DNA of 64,000 nt from Burkholderia catarinensis. Its GTDB lineage: Bacteria > Pseudomonadota > Gammaproteobacteria > Burkholderiales > Burkholderiaceae. The DNA lies in the NCBI RefSeq assembly GCF_001883705.2, contig NZ_MDEQ02000001.1, forward strand, positions 248,001-312,000, read 5' to 3'. A program made the translations under genes and the position numbers. Positions 30,095 through 39,275 of the stretch are shown piece after piece (position 1 is the first letter of the stretch; each line of letters opens with the position of its first letter). The notes under the pieces are model-generated. The model did no database searches. It was not told where the DNA came from and was given only the letters and a program-made list of their open reading frames with translations.

Positions 30095-31228
30095 ATGAAA
30101 GAATCGATTGGAGAATCGGCGTTTGAAACTGTATTTATGAAAGAATCGAGCAGTGATAATGCCTCGGATTGTCTTGAACCGGGGTTGTCGGTCCTCCTCG
30201 TCGACGATCAACCGTTCGTCGGCGAGGTGATCCGCCGCGCGCTGCGCAGCGAGCGCGACATCGACCTGCACGTGTGCACCGATGCGCACCGGGCGATGGC
30301 GGTCGCGCGCGACGTGAAACCGACGGTCATCCTGCAGGATCTCGTGATGCCGGAGATCGACGGCCTCGATCTCGTCCGCGCATGGCGCGCGGACGCCGGC
30401 ACCGCTCGCGTACCGATCATCGTGCTGTCCGCGAAGGAGGAGCCGATCGTCAAGCGCGAAGCGTTCATCGCCGGCGCGAACGACTATCTCGTGAAGCTCC
30501 CCGACGCGATGGAGCTGACCGCGCGCATCCGCTATCACTCGAATTCGTACCTGATGTCGCGGCAGCGCGACGAGGCGCTCGATTTCCTGTCGCACGACAT
30601 GCGTTCGCCGCAGACGTCGATCCTCGCGCTGCTCGACGTCTACCGGACCGAACACGGCGACATGCCGGCGATCATGGAACGCATTGCCGGCCATGCGCGG
30701 CGCGCGCTCGCGCTCGCCGACGGCTTCATCCACCTGACCCGCGCGCAGTCCGAGCGCCGCGCGCACGAGGTCGTGAGTCTCAACGAGATCGTGCTCGATG
30801 CCGTCGACCAGCTTTGGGAGAAGGCGGCCGGGCTCGGCAGCCGGGTCGTCGCGCACGTGCCCGATACCGAGTGCGTGACGAAGGGCGACCGCATGATGCT
30901 CACGCGCGCGGTCGCGAACCTGATCGACAACGGGCTGAAGTACGGCCCGGCTGGCACGGACGTGCACTGCACGCTGCGCGGCGACGACGATGCATGGCTG
31001 ATCGGCGTCGAGGATACCGGCGCCGGCATCGCGCCGGAGCAGCGTACAGCCGCGACCGAGTCGTTCGTGCAGCTCGAATCCGCGCATGGCGCGGCGCGCG
31101 GCGGCTTCGGCCTCGGGCTCGCGTTTGTCCGCGCGACGGCGGCGCGGCATCGCGGCCAGATCCTGATGCGCAACACGGCGCGCGGCTTCATGGTCGCGCT
31201 TCGGCTGCCGGCGCAAGCGGAGCGGTGA
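30095..31228 (+). CDS. wspHRR: Hybrid response regulator-histidine kinase of the Wsp system
   Basis: A 377-residue protein with an N-terminal receiver domain (phospho-acceptor Asp in VILQDLVMPEIDG, about residue 89). A HisKA-type dimerisation helix follows, with His in FLSHDMRSPQ (about 168). The HATPase domain has N-box NLIDNGLKYG, G1 VEDTGAGIAPE and G2 GFGLGLAFV. There is no GGDEF domain. Its place directly before wspA-F matches wspHRR of B. cenocepacia, which stands where pseudomonads have the diguanylate cyclase WspR. The start is uncertain: ATG 30095 and ATG 30137 both encode MKES within a 13-bp repeat, and neither has a good ribosome site. Confidence 0.88.
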   Translation: MKESIGESAFETVFMKESSSDNASDCLEPGLSVLLVDDQPFVGEVIRRALRSERDIDLHVCTDAHRAMAVARDVKPTVILQDLVMPEIDGLDLVRAWRADAGTARVPIIVLSAKEEPIVKREAFIAGANDYLVKLPDAMELTARIRYHSNSYLMSRQRDEALDFLSHDMRSPQTSILALLDVYRTEHGDMPAIMERIAGHARRALALADGFIHLTRAQSERRAHEVVSLNEIVLDAVDQLWEKAAGLGSRVVAHVPDTECVTKGDRMMLTRAVANLIDNGLKYGPAGTDVHCTLRGDDDAWLIGVEDTGAGIAPEQRTAATESFVQLESAHGAARGGFGLGLAFVRATAARHRGQILMRNTARGFMVALRLPAQAER

Positions 31229-31251
31229 TTTCGTGGCGCGGCCTGCCGGCG

Positions 31252-31323
31252 CCGCGCCGTCCGCATCCGACCCCGATACGCTCGTGGCGTGCCATTCGGC
31301 ACGCAGGCGGGCGCGGTTTTTTT
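31252..31323 (+). terminator. Possible terminator/attenuator between wspHRR and wspA
   Basis: CCGCGCC (31252-31258) can pair with GGCGCGG (31310-31316), which is followed immediately by seven T. Inside sits a perfect hairpin, GCGTGCC-ATTC-GGCACGC (31287-31304). It would separate wspHRR from wspA-F or reduce read-through. Confidence 0.5.
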
Positions 31324-31354
31324 CAACGCTGATTTTAGAAAGCCCATACCGAAC

Positions 31355-33031
31355 ATGGCCACCGTGACGCCCCGCTCGACCAATGAAAGCCTGCATCCGA
31401 CGATCGGCGCTACCCGGCTGACGCTCGGCAATCGCATCCTGCTCAGCTTCAGCGTGCTGTTCGTGCTGATGCTGGTAACAGCCGGCGTGTCGTACGAGCG
31501 ACTGCGCGCGATCAACAGCGAAGCCGTCAGCATCGAGCGCGACTCGCTGCCCGGCGTCTACCTCGCGTCGTCGCTGCGCGGCTCGGTCAACGAATCGTTC
31601 ACGCTGCTGCAGCAGGCCACCTTCGTCGACACCGAGCCCGGAACCGTGCAGCGCGATCTCACGAAGATCTCCGACGCGCTGAAGGAGATCGAGTCGCTGT
31701 CGATGGACTACCAGAGCACGACGTTCCGCGACGACGACCGGCAGCGCTTCGCGGCGTTCCGCGGCGCCTACGACCGCTACGTGCCGCTGCTGAACGACGC
31801 CGTGCAGAAGAGCCGCGCGTCGCGCGAGGAGGCCGTCGCCGCCTACGCCAAAACGCTGCCCGCGTGGACCGAGGTCGTGCGCATCGCTAACGTGCTGGTG
31901 CAGGAGAACCGCAAGTTCGCCGAGCAGTCCGCGAAGCTGATCCGCGAATCCGTGCAGGACACCGAGGTCGTGCTCGCGACCGCGCTGGCGTTCGTGCTGC
32001 TGTCCGCACTCGGGCTCGGCTACGGGCTGTACCGTTCGATCACCGTACCGATGGCACGGCTCGTCGAGGTGCACGACGTGATGCGCACCGGCAACCTGAC
32101 GCGCCGCCTCGACCTGCGCCGCCGCGACGAATTCGGCACGCTCGAAACGGGCTTCAACCGGATGGCCGACGAGCTGACCGAGCTCGTCTCGCGCGCGCAG
32201 CAGTCGTCGCTGCAGGTGACGACGTCGGTCGCGGAAATCGCGGCGACGTCGCGCGAGCAGCAGGCGACCGCGAACGAGACCGCGGCGACGACGACCGAGA
32301 TCGGCGCGACCTCGCGCGAGATCTTCGCGACGTCGCGCGACCTGCTGCGCACGATGAACGAGGTGGCCGGCGTGGCCGAACAGTCGGCCACGCTCGCGGG
32401 CGTGAGCCAGAGCGGGCTCACGCGGATGGGCGAGACGATGCGCAGCGTGATGGACGCGGCCGGTTCGGTGAACGCGAAGCTCGCGATCCTCAACGAGAAG
32501 GCGCTGAACATCAACCAGGTGGTCGCGACGATCACCAAGGTGGCCGACCAGACCAACCTGCTGTCGCTGAACGCGGCGATCGAGGCCGAGAAGGCCGGCG
32601 AGTACGGCCGCGGCTTCGCGGTGGTCGCGACCGAGATCCGCCGCCTTGCCGACCAGACGGCGGTGGCGACCTACGACATCGAGCAGACGGTGAAGGAAAT
32701 CCAGTCGGCGGTGTCGGCGGGCGTGATGGGGATGGACAAGTTCTCCGAGGAAGTGCGCCGCGGGATGCTCGACGTGCAGCAGGTCGGCGGGCAGTTGTCG
32801 CAGATCATCGCCGAGGTGCAGACGCTCGCGCCGCGCTTCCAGATGGTCAACGAAGGGATGCAGACGCAGGCGAACGGCGCCGAGCAGATCACGCAGGCGC
32901 TGTCGCAACTGTCGGAAGCCGCGCAGCAGACGGCCGAATCGCTGCGCCAGTCGTCGCAGGCGATCGACGACCTGACGCTCGTCGCGAACCAGTTGCGCAC
33001 CAGCGTGTCGCGCTTCAAGGTCGACGCGTGA
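31355..33031 (+). CDS. wspA: Wsp membrane chemoreceptor (methyl-accepting protein)
   Basis: A 558-residue receptor. TM1 lies at about 27-45, a periplasmic four-helix-bundle domain at 46-203, TM2 at 205-226, a HAMP domain, and then a long cytoplasmic coiled coil with the MCP hairpin tip ([38 protein letters not shown]). In Pseudomonas WspA senses surface contact. ATG 31355 ([10 protein letters not shown]) is preferred over an ATG at 31289, whose reading would cross the T-run upstream. The stop overlaps the wspB start (GTGA). Confidence 0.94.
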   Translation: MATVTPRSTNESLHPTIGATRLTLGNRILLSFSVLFVLMLVTAGVSYERLRAINSEAVSIERDSLPGVYLASSLRGSVNESFTLLQQATFVDTEPGTVQRDLTKISDALKEIESLSMDYQSTTFRDDDRQRFAAFRGAYDRYVPLLNDAVQKSRASREEAVAAYAKTLPAWTEVVRIANVLVQENRKFAEQSAKLIRESVQDTEVVLATALAFVLLSALGLGYGLYRSITVPMARLVEVHDVMRTGNLTRRLDLRRRDEFGTLETGFNRMADELTELVSRAQQSSLQVTTSVAEIAATSREQQATANETAATTTEIGATSREIFATSRDLLRTMNEVAGVAEQSATLAGVSQSGLTRMGETMRSVMDAAGSVNAKLAILNEKALNINQVVATITKVADQTNLLSLNAAIEAEKAGEYGRGFAVVATEIRRLADQTAVATYDIEQTVKEIQSAVSAGVMGMDKFSEEVRRGMLDVQQVGGQLSQIIAEVQTLAPRFQMVNEGMQTQANGAEQITQALSQLSEAAQQTAESLRQSSQAIDDLTLVANQLRTSVSRFKVDA

Positions 33032-33540
33032 CGCGCGCCGACACGCAGAACGGCGCACATGCGCTGTTCCTGATGTTCGAGCTCGACGGCGAGCGCTATG
33101 CGCTCGACGCGGCCGGCATCGACGAGGTGCTGCCGCTCGCGGTCACGAAGGCCGTGCCCGGCGCACCCGAATGGATCGCCGGGCTGCTGATGCGCGGCGG
33201 CCAGCCGGTGCCGGTGATCGACGTGCCGATGCTGGCGCTCGGGCGGCGCGCGCATGCGCTGCGCTCGACGCGGCTCGTGATGGTCCGCTACCGCGCGGGC
33301 CACGCCGGCGGCGAGCGCGTGATCGGCCTGATCGTCGAGCGCGCGACGCAGACGATGCGGATCGACCGCGCGGCGTTCCACGCGAGCGGCATCTCGACCG
33401 CGCGCACGCGCTGGCTCGGGCACGTCGCGAACACGCCCGACGGCGTCGTGCAGCAGGTGTCGGTGTCCGACCTGGTCGACGATGTCGCGCGCCTGTATCT
33501 GTTCGATGACCTGCCGGGCCACGAGAGGGAGTCCGCATGA
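33028..33540 (+). CDS. wspB: CheW-like coupling protein WspB
   Basis: A 170-residue CheW domain ([26 protein letters not shown], then [20 protein letters not shown] and the [13 protein letters not shown] segment). It couples WspA to the WspE kinase. Translation starts at GTG 33028, overlapping the wspA stop by 4 bp, and ends with an ATGA overlap on wspC. Confidence 0.93.
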   Translation: MTRADTQNGAHALFLMFELDGERYALDAAGIDEVLPLAVTKAVPGAPEWIAGLLMRGGQPVPVIDVPMLALGRRAHALRSTRLVMVRYRAGHAGGERVIGLIVERATQTMRIDRAAFHASGISTARTRWLGHVANTPDGVVQQVSVSDLVDDVARLYLFDDLPGHERESA

Positions 33541-34937
33541 AAGAGTCCGAATCGCGATTTCGCGACTGGCTGCTGCGCGAGACCGGCATCGACCCCGATT
33601 CGCTCGGCAACGATTTCCTGACCCGTGCGCTGACGGAGCGCGTGCACGCGCTGCAGGCGGACGGCGAGCGCCTGCCGTCGGCGGCGCGGCCGCCCGTGAC
33701 GCAGGAAGCGCTCGACGCGTACTGGCAGCAGCTCAACGCGTCGGCCGACGAGCGGCGCGCGCTGATCGATCTGTTCGTCGTGCCGGAGACGTGGTTCTTC
33801 CGCGACCGCGAGGCATTCGCGACGCTGGCGCGGCTCGCGGCCGAACGGTTCGCCGCGATACCCGGCCGCGTGATCCGCGTGCTGAGCGCGCCGTGCTCGA
33901 CGGGCGAGGAGCCGTATTCGGCGGCGATGGCGCTGCTCGACGCGGGGCTCGATCCGGCCAGCTTCACGATCGACGCGATCGACCTCAGCGCGCGCGCGAT
34001 CGAGCAGGCGCGGCTCGGCTGTTACGGACGCAACGCGTTCCGCGGCACCGCGACGGAGTTTCGCGCACGGCACTTCACGCCCACCGGCGACGGCTGGCTG
34101 CTCGACGATCGCGTGCGCGCGTGCGTGCAGTTCAGTCACGCGAACCTCGTCGAACCGGCCGTGGATACGGGCGTTCGCTACGATTTCGTGTTCTGCCGCA
34201 ACGTGCTGATCTATTTCGATCGCGACGCGCAGGATCGCGTGATCCGCTCGCTCGGCGAGCGTCTTGCCGACGACGGCATGCTGTTCGTCGGGCCGGCCGA
34301 AACGGGTGTCGCGATGCGGCACGGGATGCGCTCGGCACGCGTGCCGCTGGCATTCGCGTTTCATCGCGAGCCGGCCGGCGCGGCAGCCGACGCATGCGCG
34401 GCCCGGCCGGCGGCGGCGTCGTCCGTGGCGGCGCCGTACCGGCGCACGGAGCGCTTCACGGTCGCGCCGCTCGCGGCGACGCGCACGGTGCTGGCCGTTG
34501 CGCCGCCGGCCTGGCTCGGCGGCGCGCGCCAGCCGTTCGCGGCGCCGCCGCCGGCTGTGCCCGCGGCCGCGTTCGACGCACGGGCCGACCTGTCGGTGGC
34601 GACGGTCGACGTGGCCGCGCCCGCCGCCGAAGACATCGCGCCGACGCTCGAGGATGCGCAGGCGCTTGCGAACGCAGGCGCGTTCGACGAGGCCGAGCGC
34701 GTGCTCGCGCAGTTCTCGGCGCGTGTCGGGCCGCATGCCGATGCGTTCTACCTGAACGGGCTGATCGCGGATGCGCGCGGGCGCGCCGCGGAAGCCGGCG
34801 ACTTCTACCGGAAGGCGCTGTACCTGCAGCCCACGCACCACGAGGCGCTGACGCATCTCGCGACGCTGCTCGACGTCGGCGGCGATCGCGCGGGCGCGCA
34901 ATGGCTGCTCGAGCGCGCACGGCGCTCGGCCGGCTGA
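33537..34937 (+). CDS. wspC: CheR-type methyltransferase WspC
   Basis: A 466-residue receptor methyltransferase. The N-terminal CheR domain has the SAM-binding stretch VLSAPCSTGEEPYSAAMALL (about residues 117-136), FFRD before it, and FVFCRNVLIYFDRD (about 218-231). A Pro/Ala-rich linker (about 285-365) leads to C-terminal TPR-like helices (about 370-466) of the kind seen in WspC. It methylates glutamates of WspA using S-adenosylmethionine and keeps the system active. Confidence 0.93.
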   Translation: MKESESRFRDWLLRETGIDPDSLGNDFLTRALTERVHALQADGERLPSAARPPVTQEALDAYWQQLNASADERRALIDLFVVPETWFFRDREAFATLARLAAERFAAIPGRVIRVLSAPCSTGEEPYSAAMALLDAGLDPASFTIDAIDLSARAIEQARLGCYGRNAFRGTATEFRARHFTPTGDGWLLDDRVRACVQFSHANLVEPAVDTGVRYDFVFCRNVLIYFDRDAQDRVIRSLGERLADDGMLFVGPAETGVAMRHGMRSARVPLAFAFHREPAGAAADACAARPAAASSVAAPYRRTERFTVAPLAATRTVLAVAPPAWLGGARQPFAAPPPAVPAAAFDARADLSVATVDVAAPAAEDIAPTLEDAQALANAGAFDEAERVLAQFSARVGPHADAFYLNGLIADARGRAAEAGDFYRKALYLQPTHHEALTHLATLLDVGGDRAGAQWLLERARRSAG

Positions 34938-34978
34938 CTACGGGATTGGGACCGACACCGTGATGACCAGAGGAATCC

Positions 34979-35686
34979 ATGAACCGCGCCGCCGCTGCCG
35001 CTGACGATACGACGATCGACGTCGACGATTGCTGGAACCGGATCGGCACGCGCGGCGACCACTCGTGCGAGCGGCTGAACGACTGCCAGCGCTGCCTGAA
35101 CTGCCCGGTCTACGCGTATCACGCGGCGAAGCTGCTCGAGCGTCCGCTCGACGCTGCCGAGATGGCCGACGCCACGCGCCGGATCAGCGCGTTCGGCGCG
35201 ACGCCCGTGCACGACGACGGCAGCGATGCGCACCAGGCGGCGCTGGCGTTCCGCGTGGCCGACGAATGGCTCGCGCTGCCGATCGGCGTGCTGCGCGAGA
35301 TCGCCGGCACGCGCCCGATCCATTCGCTGCCGCATCGCCGCAATTCGGCCGTGCGCGGCGTGGTCAACATCCGCGGCACGCTGCGCATCGCGATCTCGAT
35401 CGGTGCGCTGCTTGGCCTCGGTGCAGGCAAGGGCGGCAACGGCGGTGACGCCGGCCGGTTCACGCGGCTGCTGGTGGCCGCGCACCAGGGCGAACCGGTC
35501 GTGTTTCCGGTCGACGAAGTCGAGGGCGTGCTGCGCTTCGGTGCATCCGACTGGGTGCCCGTGCCGGCGACGGTCGGGCGCGCGAGTGCCGGCCTGTCGC
35601 GCGGCGTGCTGTCGTGGCGCGGCAAGTCGGTGGGCCTGCTCGACGACGATCGCCTGTTCGACGCGGTGACACGGAGCATGCGATGA
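34979..35686 (+). CDS. wspD: CheW-like protein WspD with Cys-rich N-terminus
   Basis: A 235-residue second CheW-type adaptor. Residues 1-45 hold a conserved cysteine cluster (CWNRIGTRGDHSC, DCQRCLNCPVYAY), as in other WspD proteins. The CheW fold follows from LAFRVADEWLALPIGVLREI. The start lies 41 bp after wspC and the stop overlaps wspE by ATGA. Role: bridging receptor and kinase, with specificity different from WspB. Confidence 0.92.
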   Translation: MNRAAAAADDTTIDVDDCWNRIGTRGDHSCERLNDCQRCLNCPVYAYHAAKLLERPLDAAEMADATRRISAFGATPVHDDGSDAHQAALAFRVADEWLALPIGVLREIAGTRPIHSLPHRRNSAVRGVVNIRGTLRIAISIGALLGLGAGKGGNGGDAGRFTRLLVAAHQGEPVVFPVDEVEGVLRFGASDWVPVPATVGRASAGLSRGVLSWRGKSVGLLDDDRLFDAVTRSMR

Positions 35687-37992
35687 GCGGCGATGACGAT
35701 CTGAGCCACCTGTCGCTGCTCGAGCTGTATCGCGAGGAGACGCGCACGCAGACCCAGGCGCTGTCCGAGCGGCTGCTCGCGCTCGAATCGGGCGAGCCCG
35801 ATTCCGTCGCGCTCGAAGCGTGCATGCGCGCCGCGCATTCGCTGAAGGGCGCCGCGCGGATCGTCGGCGTGCCGCTCGGCGTCGACATCGCGGGGCGGAT
35901 GGAAGAATGCTTCGTCGCCGCGCAGGCCGGCACGATCGCGCTGACGGCCACGCACGTCGATGTGCTGCTTGCCGGCGTCGATTTGCTGGTGCGCGTCGGC
36001 GATCCGCAGGGGCCGCCCGTGTCGCCGACCGAGATCGACGTGTTCGCGGCGGCGCTGACAGGCGCCGACGGCGCGCAGACGATGCAGGCACCGCCCGTCG
36101 TGCCGCCGCCGATGCCGCCGTCGGCCGTGCCGTATCGCGAGCATGACGGCGCGGCGAACGAGCCCGTCGGGGCCAGCGCCGCGGTGCCGCCGCTCGCCGT
36201 GTCCGGCACGATGCCCGATCCGGCCCAGGCCGGCCGCGTGGCCGGCGCCGGCGCGATGCGCCGCGTGCGCGCCGATACGCTGAACCGGCTGCTGAGCCTG
36301 TCCGGCGAATCGCTGGTCGAATCGCGCTGGCTGAAGCCGTTCGCCGAATCGATGCTGCGCGTGAAGCGCGCGCAGCGCGACGCCGCCCGTTCGCTCGATT
36401 CGATGGTCGAGCGGTTCGCCGACGATCTCGACGCGGGCGCGCTCGCGTCGATGAACGAAGTGCGGCACATGCTCAACGACCTGCAGCGTTCGTTGGCCGA
36501 GCGCATGGATGAATTCGACCGCTTCGAGCGGCGTAGCACGCATATCGCCGAGCAGCTTTACGACGAGGCGCTGCAGTGCCGGATGAGGCCGTTCGGCGAC
36601 GCGACGCGCGCGTACCCGCGCATCGTCCGCGACCTCGCGCGCTCGCTCGGCAAGCAGGTGCGCTTCTCGATCGTCGGCGAGGGCACGCAGGTCGATCGCG
36701 ACATCCTCGACCTGCTCGATGCGCCGCTCGGCCATCTGCTGCGCAACGCGATCGATCACGGCGTCGATTCGCCCGACGCGCGGCGCGCGCGCGGCAAGCC
36801 GGCCGAGGCGAGCGTGACGCTGGAGGCGCGCCACAGCGCCGGCTCGCTGCTCGTCAGCGTGATCGACGACGGGCCGGGCGTCGACATGGACGCGCTGCGC
36901 GCGGCCGTCGTGCGCCAGCGCCTGACCGACGACGAGACGGCCGCGCGGCTGTCCGATCCCGAACTGCTCGAATTCCTGTTGCTGCCGGGTTTCTCGATGC
37001 GCGATGCGGTGACCGACGTGTCGGGCCGCGGCGTCGGCCTCGACGCGGTGCAGGAGATGGTGCGCGGCGTGCGCGGCGCGGTGCGGATCTTCAACGAGCC
37101 GGGCGCGGGCATGCGCTTCGTGCTGCAGTTGCCGCTCACGCTGTCGGTGATCCGCAGCCTGCTCGTCGAAGTCGGCGGCGAGCCGTATGCGTTTCCGCTC
37201 GCGCATGTGCGCCGCACGCTCGAACTCGCGCACGACGACATCGACGTGCTCGAAGGGCAGCCGCATTTTCCGTTCGACGGCCGGCGTGCCGGCCTCGTCG
37301 CCGCGCACCAACTGCTCGACGCGGGCGAGCCCGACGTCGCGCGCACCAGCACGGCGGTCGTGGTCGTCGGCGGCGAACCGGAGCTGTACGGCGTCGCGGT
37401 CGACCGCTTCCTCGGCGAGCGGATGCTCGTCGTGCAGCCGCTCGACAGCCGCCTGAACAAGATCCAGAACATCGCGGCCGGCGCGCTGCTCGAAAACGGC
37501 GACCCCGTGCTGATCGTCGATGTCGAGGATCTGATCCGCTCGGTCGACAAGCTCGTGCGCGGCGGGCAGCTCGCGCGACTGACGCGCGACCCGCAGCTCG
37601 CGCTCGTCGATCGCCGCCGACGCGTGCTCGTCGTCGACGATTCGCTGACGGTGCGCGAGCTCGAGCGCAAGCTGCTGGAAAAGCGCGGCTACGACGTGAC
37701 GGTCGCGGTCGACGGGATGGACGGCTGGAACGCGGTGCGCAGTGACGGGTTCGATCTCGTCGTGACCGACGTCGACATGCCGCGCATGGACGGCATCGAA
37801 CTCGTCACGCTGATCAAGAACGACCCGATGCTCAAGCGCGTGCCGGTGATGATCGTGTCGTACAAGGATCGTGACGAGGATCGCCGCCGCGGGCTCGACG
37901 CCGGCGCCGACTATTACCTCGCGAAGAGCAGCTTCCACGACGAGGCATTGCTCGATGCCGTGCACGACCTGATCGGGGACGCACGCGGATGA
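35683..37992 (+). CDS. wspE: Hybrid CheA-type kinase WspE
   Basis: A 769-residue kinase. It has an N-terminal Hpt domain with the phospho-His in AAHSLKGAARI (about residue 49), a Pro/Ala-rich linker (about 125-190), and a dimerisation helix. The HATPase carries HLLRNAIDHGVDSP and DDGPGVD, then SGRGVGLDAV. A CheW-like regulatory domain and a C-terminal receiver follow, with Asp in LVVTDVDMPRMDG (about 690). In the Wsp pathway it phosphorylates the output regulator and WspF. The start at 35683 is the ATGA overlap with wspD. Confidence 0.94.
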   Translation: MSGDDDLSHLSLLELYREETRTQTQALSERLLALESGEPDSVALEACMRAAHSLKGAARIVGVPLGVDIAGRMEECFVAAQAGTIALTATHVDVLLAGVDLLVRVGDPQGPPVSPTEIDVFAAALTGADGAQTMQAPPVVPPPMPPSAVPYREHDGAANEPVGASAAVPPLAVSGTMPDPAQAGRVAGAGAMRRVRADTLNRLLSLSGESLVESRWLKPFAESMLRVKRAQRDAARSLDSMVERFADDLDAGALASMNEVRHMLNDLQRSLAERMDEFDRFERRSTHIAEQLYDEALQCRMRPFGDATRAYPRIVRDLARSLGKQVRFSIVGEGTQVDRDILDLLDAPLGHLLRNAIDHGVDSPDARRARGKPAEASVTLEARHSAGSLLVSVIDDGPGVDMDALRAAVVRQRLTDDETAARLSDPELLEFLLLPGFSMRDAVTDVSGRGVGLDAVQEMVRGVRGAVRIFNEPGAGMRFVLQLPLTLSVIRSLLVEVGGEPYAFPLAHVRRTLELAHDDIDVLEGQPHFPFDGRRAGLVAAHQLLDAGEPDVARTSTAVVVVGGEPELYGVAVDRFLGERMLVVQPLDSRLNKIQNIAAGALLENGDPVLIVDVEDLIRSVDKLVRGGQLARLTRDPQLALVDRRRRVLVVDDSLTVRELERKLLEKRGYDVTVAVDGMDGWNAVRSDGFDLVVTDVDMPRMDGIELVTLIKNDPMLKRVPVMIVSYKDRDEDRRRGLDAGADYYLAKSSFHDEALLDAVHDLIGDARG

Positions 37993-39008
37993 ACATCGGC
38001 ATCGTCAACGACCTGCCGCTGGCCGTGGAGGCGCTGCGCCGCGTGATCGCGCTGCGCGCCGACCACCGCGTGCTGTGGGTCGCGACCGACGGCGACGAGG
38101 CGGTGGATTTCTGCGTCGCGCATCCGCCCGACGTCGTGCTGATGGATCTCGTGATGCCGAAGGTCGACGGCGTGGCCGCGACACGCCAGATCATGGCGCG
38201 CGCGCCATGCGCGATCCTGATCGTGACGGCGAGCGTCAGCGCGAACACGTCGTCGGTCTACGAGGCGATGGGCGCCGGCGCGCTCGATGCGGTCGACACG
38301 CCGACGCTCGCGCTCGGGTTGTCGACCGACGCGTCGCCGCAGGCGCTGCTCGCGAAGATCGACCAGATCGGCCGGCTGCTCGAAAGCCGCACCGCGGCGC
38401 TCGTGCCGCCGGGGCCGACGCCCGCGCGCGGCCAGCCGACGCTCGTCGCGATCGGCGCGTCGGCGGGCGGGCCGACCGCGCTCACCGCGCTGCTGCGCGC
38501 GCTGCCGGCCGATTTTCCGGCCGCGATCGTGATCGTCCAGCACGTCGACCAGGCATTCGCGTTCGGGATGGCCGAGTGGCTCGACGGCTATACGCGCCTG
38601 CCGGTGCATGTCGCGCTGCAGGGCAGCGTGCCGCAGGCCGGCGAGGTGCTGCTCGCGGCGACCAACGATCACCTGAGCCTGTCGCCGCGCGGCGTGCTCG
38701 GCTATACGCGGCATCCGGTCGAGACGCCGTACCGGCCGTCGATCGACGTGTTCTTCAACAGCGTTGCCGATGGCTGGCAGGGCGATGCGTTCGGCGTGCT
38801 GCTGACGGGAATGGGGCGCGACGGCGCGCTCGGCCTGAAGGCGATGCGCGCGAAGGGCTGCTTCACGATCGCGCAGGACGAGGCGACCAGCGCTGTCTAC
38901 GGGATGCCGAAGGCGGCCGCGGCGATCGACGCGGCGTCGGCGATCCTGCCGCTCGAGCAGATCGCGCCCCAGCTGATCTCGCGCATTACGCGCCCGCTGC
39001 GCGACTGA
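37989..39008 (+). CDS. wspF: CheB-type methylesterase WspF
   Basis: A 339-residue CheB. The receiver Asp is in VVLMDLVMPKVDG (about residue 54). The esterase triad is Ser in IGASAGGPTAL (about 157-160), His in IVQHVDQAF (about 184) and Asp in TGMGRDGALG (about 280). It removes methyl groups from WspA; loss-of-function wspF mutants lock the pathway on and give wrinkly, high c-di-GMP colonies. Last gene of the operon; no wspR follows. Confidence 0.94.
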   Translation: MNIGIVNDLPLAVEALRRVIALRADHRVLWVATDGDEAVDFCVAHPPDVVLMDLVMPKVDGVAATRQIMARAPCAILIVTASVSANTSSVYEAMGAGALDAVDTPTLALGLSTDASPQALLAKIDQIGRLLESRTAALVPPGPTPARGQPTLVAIGASAGGPTALTALLRALPADFPAAIVIVQHVDQAFAFGMAEWLDGYTRLPVHVALQGSVPQAGEVLLAATNDHLSLSPRGVLGYTRHPVETPYRPSIDVFFNSVADGWQGDAFGVLLTGMGRDGALGLKAMRAKGCFTIAQDEATSAVYGMPKAAAAIDAASAILPLEQIAPQLISRITRPLRD

Positions 39009-39061
39009 CGGCGCGCCGGGAGGGCGCGACGCCGTCCGGTTCCGGCGCGCCGGCGGACGCA

Positions 39062-39091
39062 TTGTGTGCGGTGCGCGGCGTCACGTACAAT
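39062..39091 (+). promoter_or_regulatory. Predicted promoter of the fluoride-responsive transcript
   Basis: -10 TACAAT (39086-39091) with a weak -35 TTGTGT (39062-39067), spacer 18. The predicted start near 39098 falls just before the fluoride aptamer. Confidence 0.5.
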
Positions 39092-39101
39092 TGCGGCCTG
39101 C

Positions 39102-39191
39102 GGAGATGGCATGCCTCCCTGCGGTCGTTCCCCGGCGTGTGGCGCGCGGAGCGGCCCTCAACCGCCGGTTCGCCCGGCTGATGATGCCTGC
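39102..39191 (+). ncRNA. Fluoride riboswitch (crcB motif) aptamer
   Basis: All conserved blocks of the crcB RNA are present in order: GGAGATGG...CCTCC (39102-39118), AACCGCC (39160-39166) and GCTGATGATGCCTGC (39177-39191). These allow P1-like pairing and the pseudoknot. The element lies 84 bp upstream of a CLC-F type fluoride exporter, the classic target. The expression platform is unclear; a short GCGG/CCGC hairpin lies between 39229 and 39245. Confidence 0.92.
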
Positions 39192-39275
39192 GTGTTCCTG
39201 GGTTGTCAGGAGGTCGCAGGCCGTCCATGCGGTATTCTGCCGCCCAGGTTTTGATGTTCATCGAATCTGGAAATC

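Noticed and set aside
29936..33058. Long reading frame (1040 codons) on the minus strand opposite wspHRR and wspA
   Set aside because: Antisense shadow of GC-rich codon bias: Arg/His/Asp-rich translation with no domain, opposite genes with clear signalling domains.
35119..37965. Long minus-strand frame (948 codons) opposite wspD-wspE
   Set aside because: Same codon-bias artefact; no motif and it overlaps two well-supported genes.
39009..39275. wspR gene after wspF
   Set aside because: The gap holds a riboswitch and a promoter; no GGDEF coding sequence.
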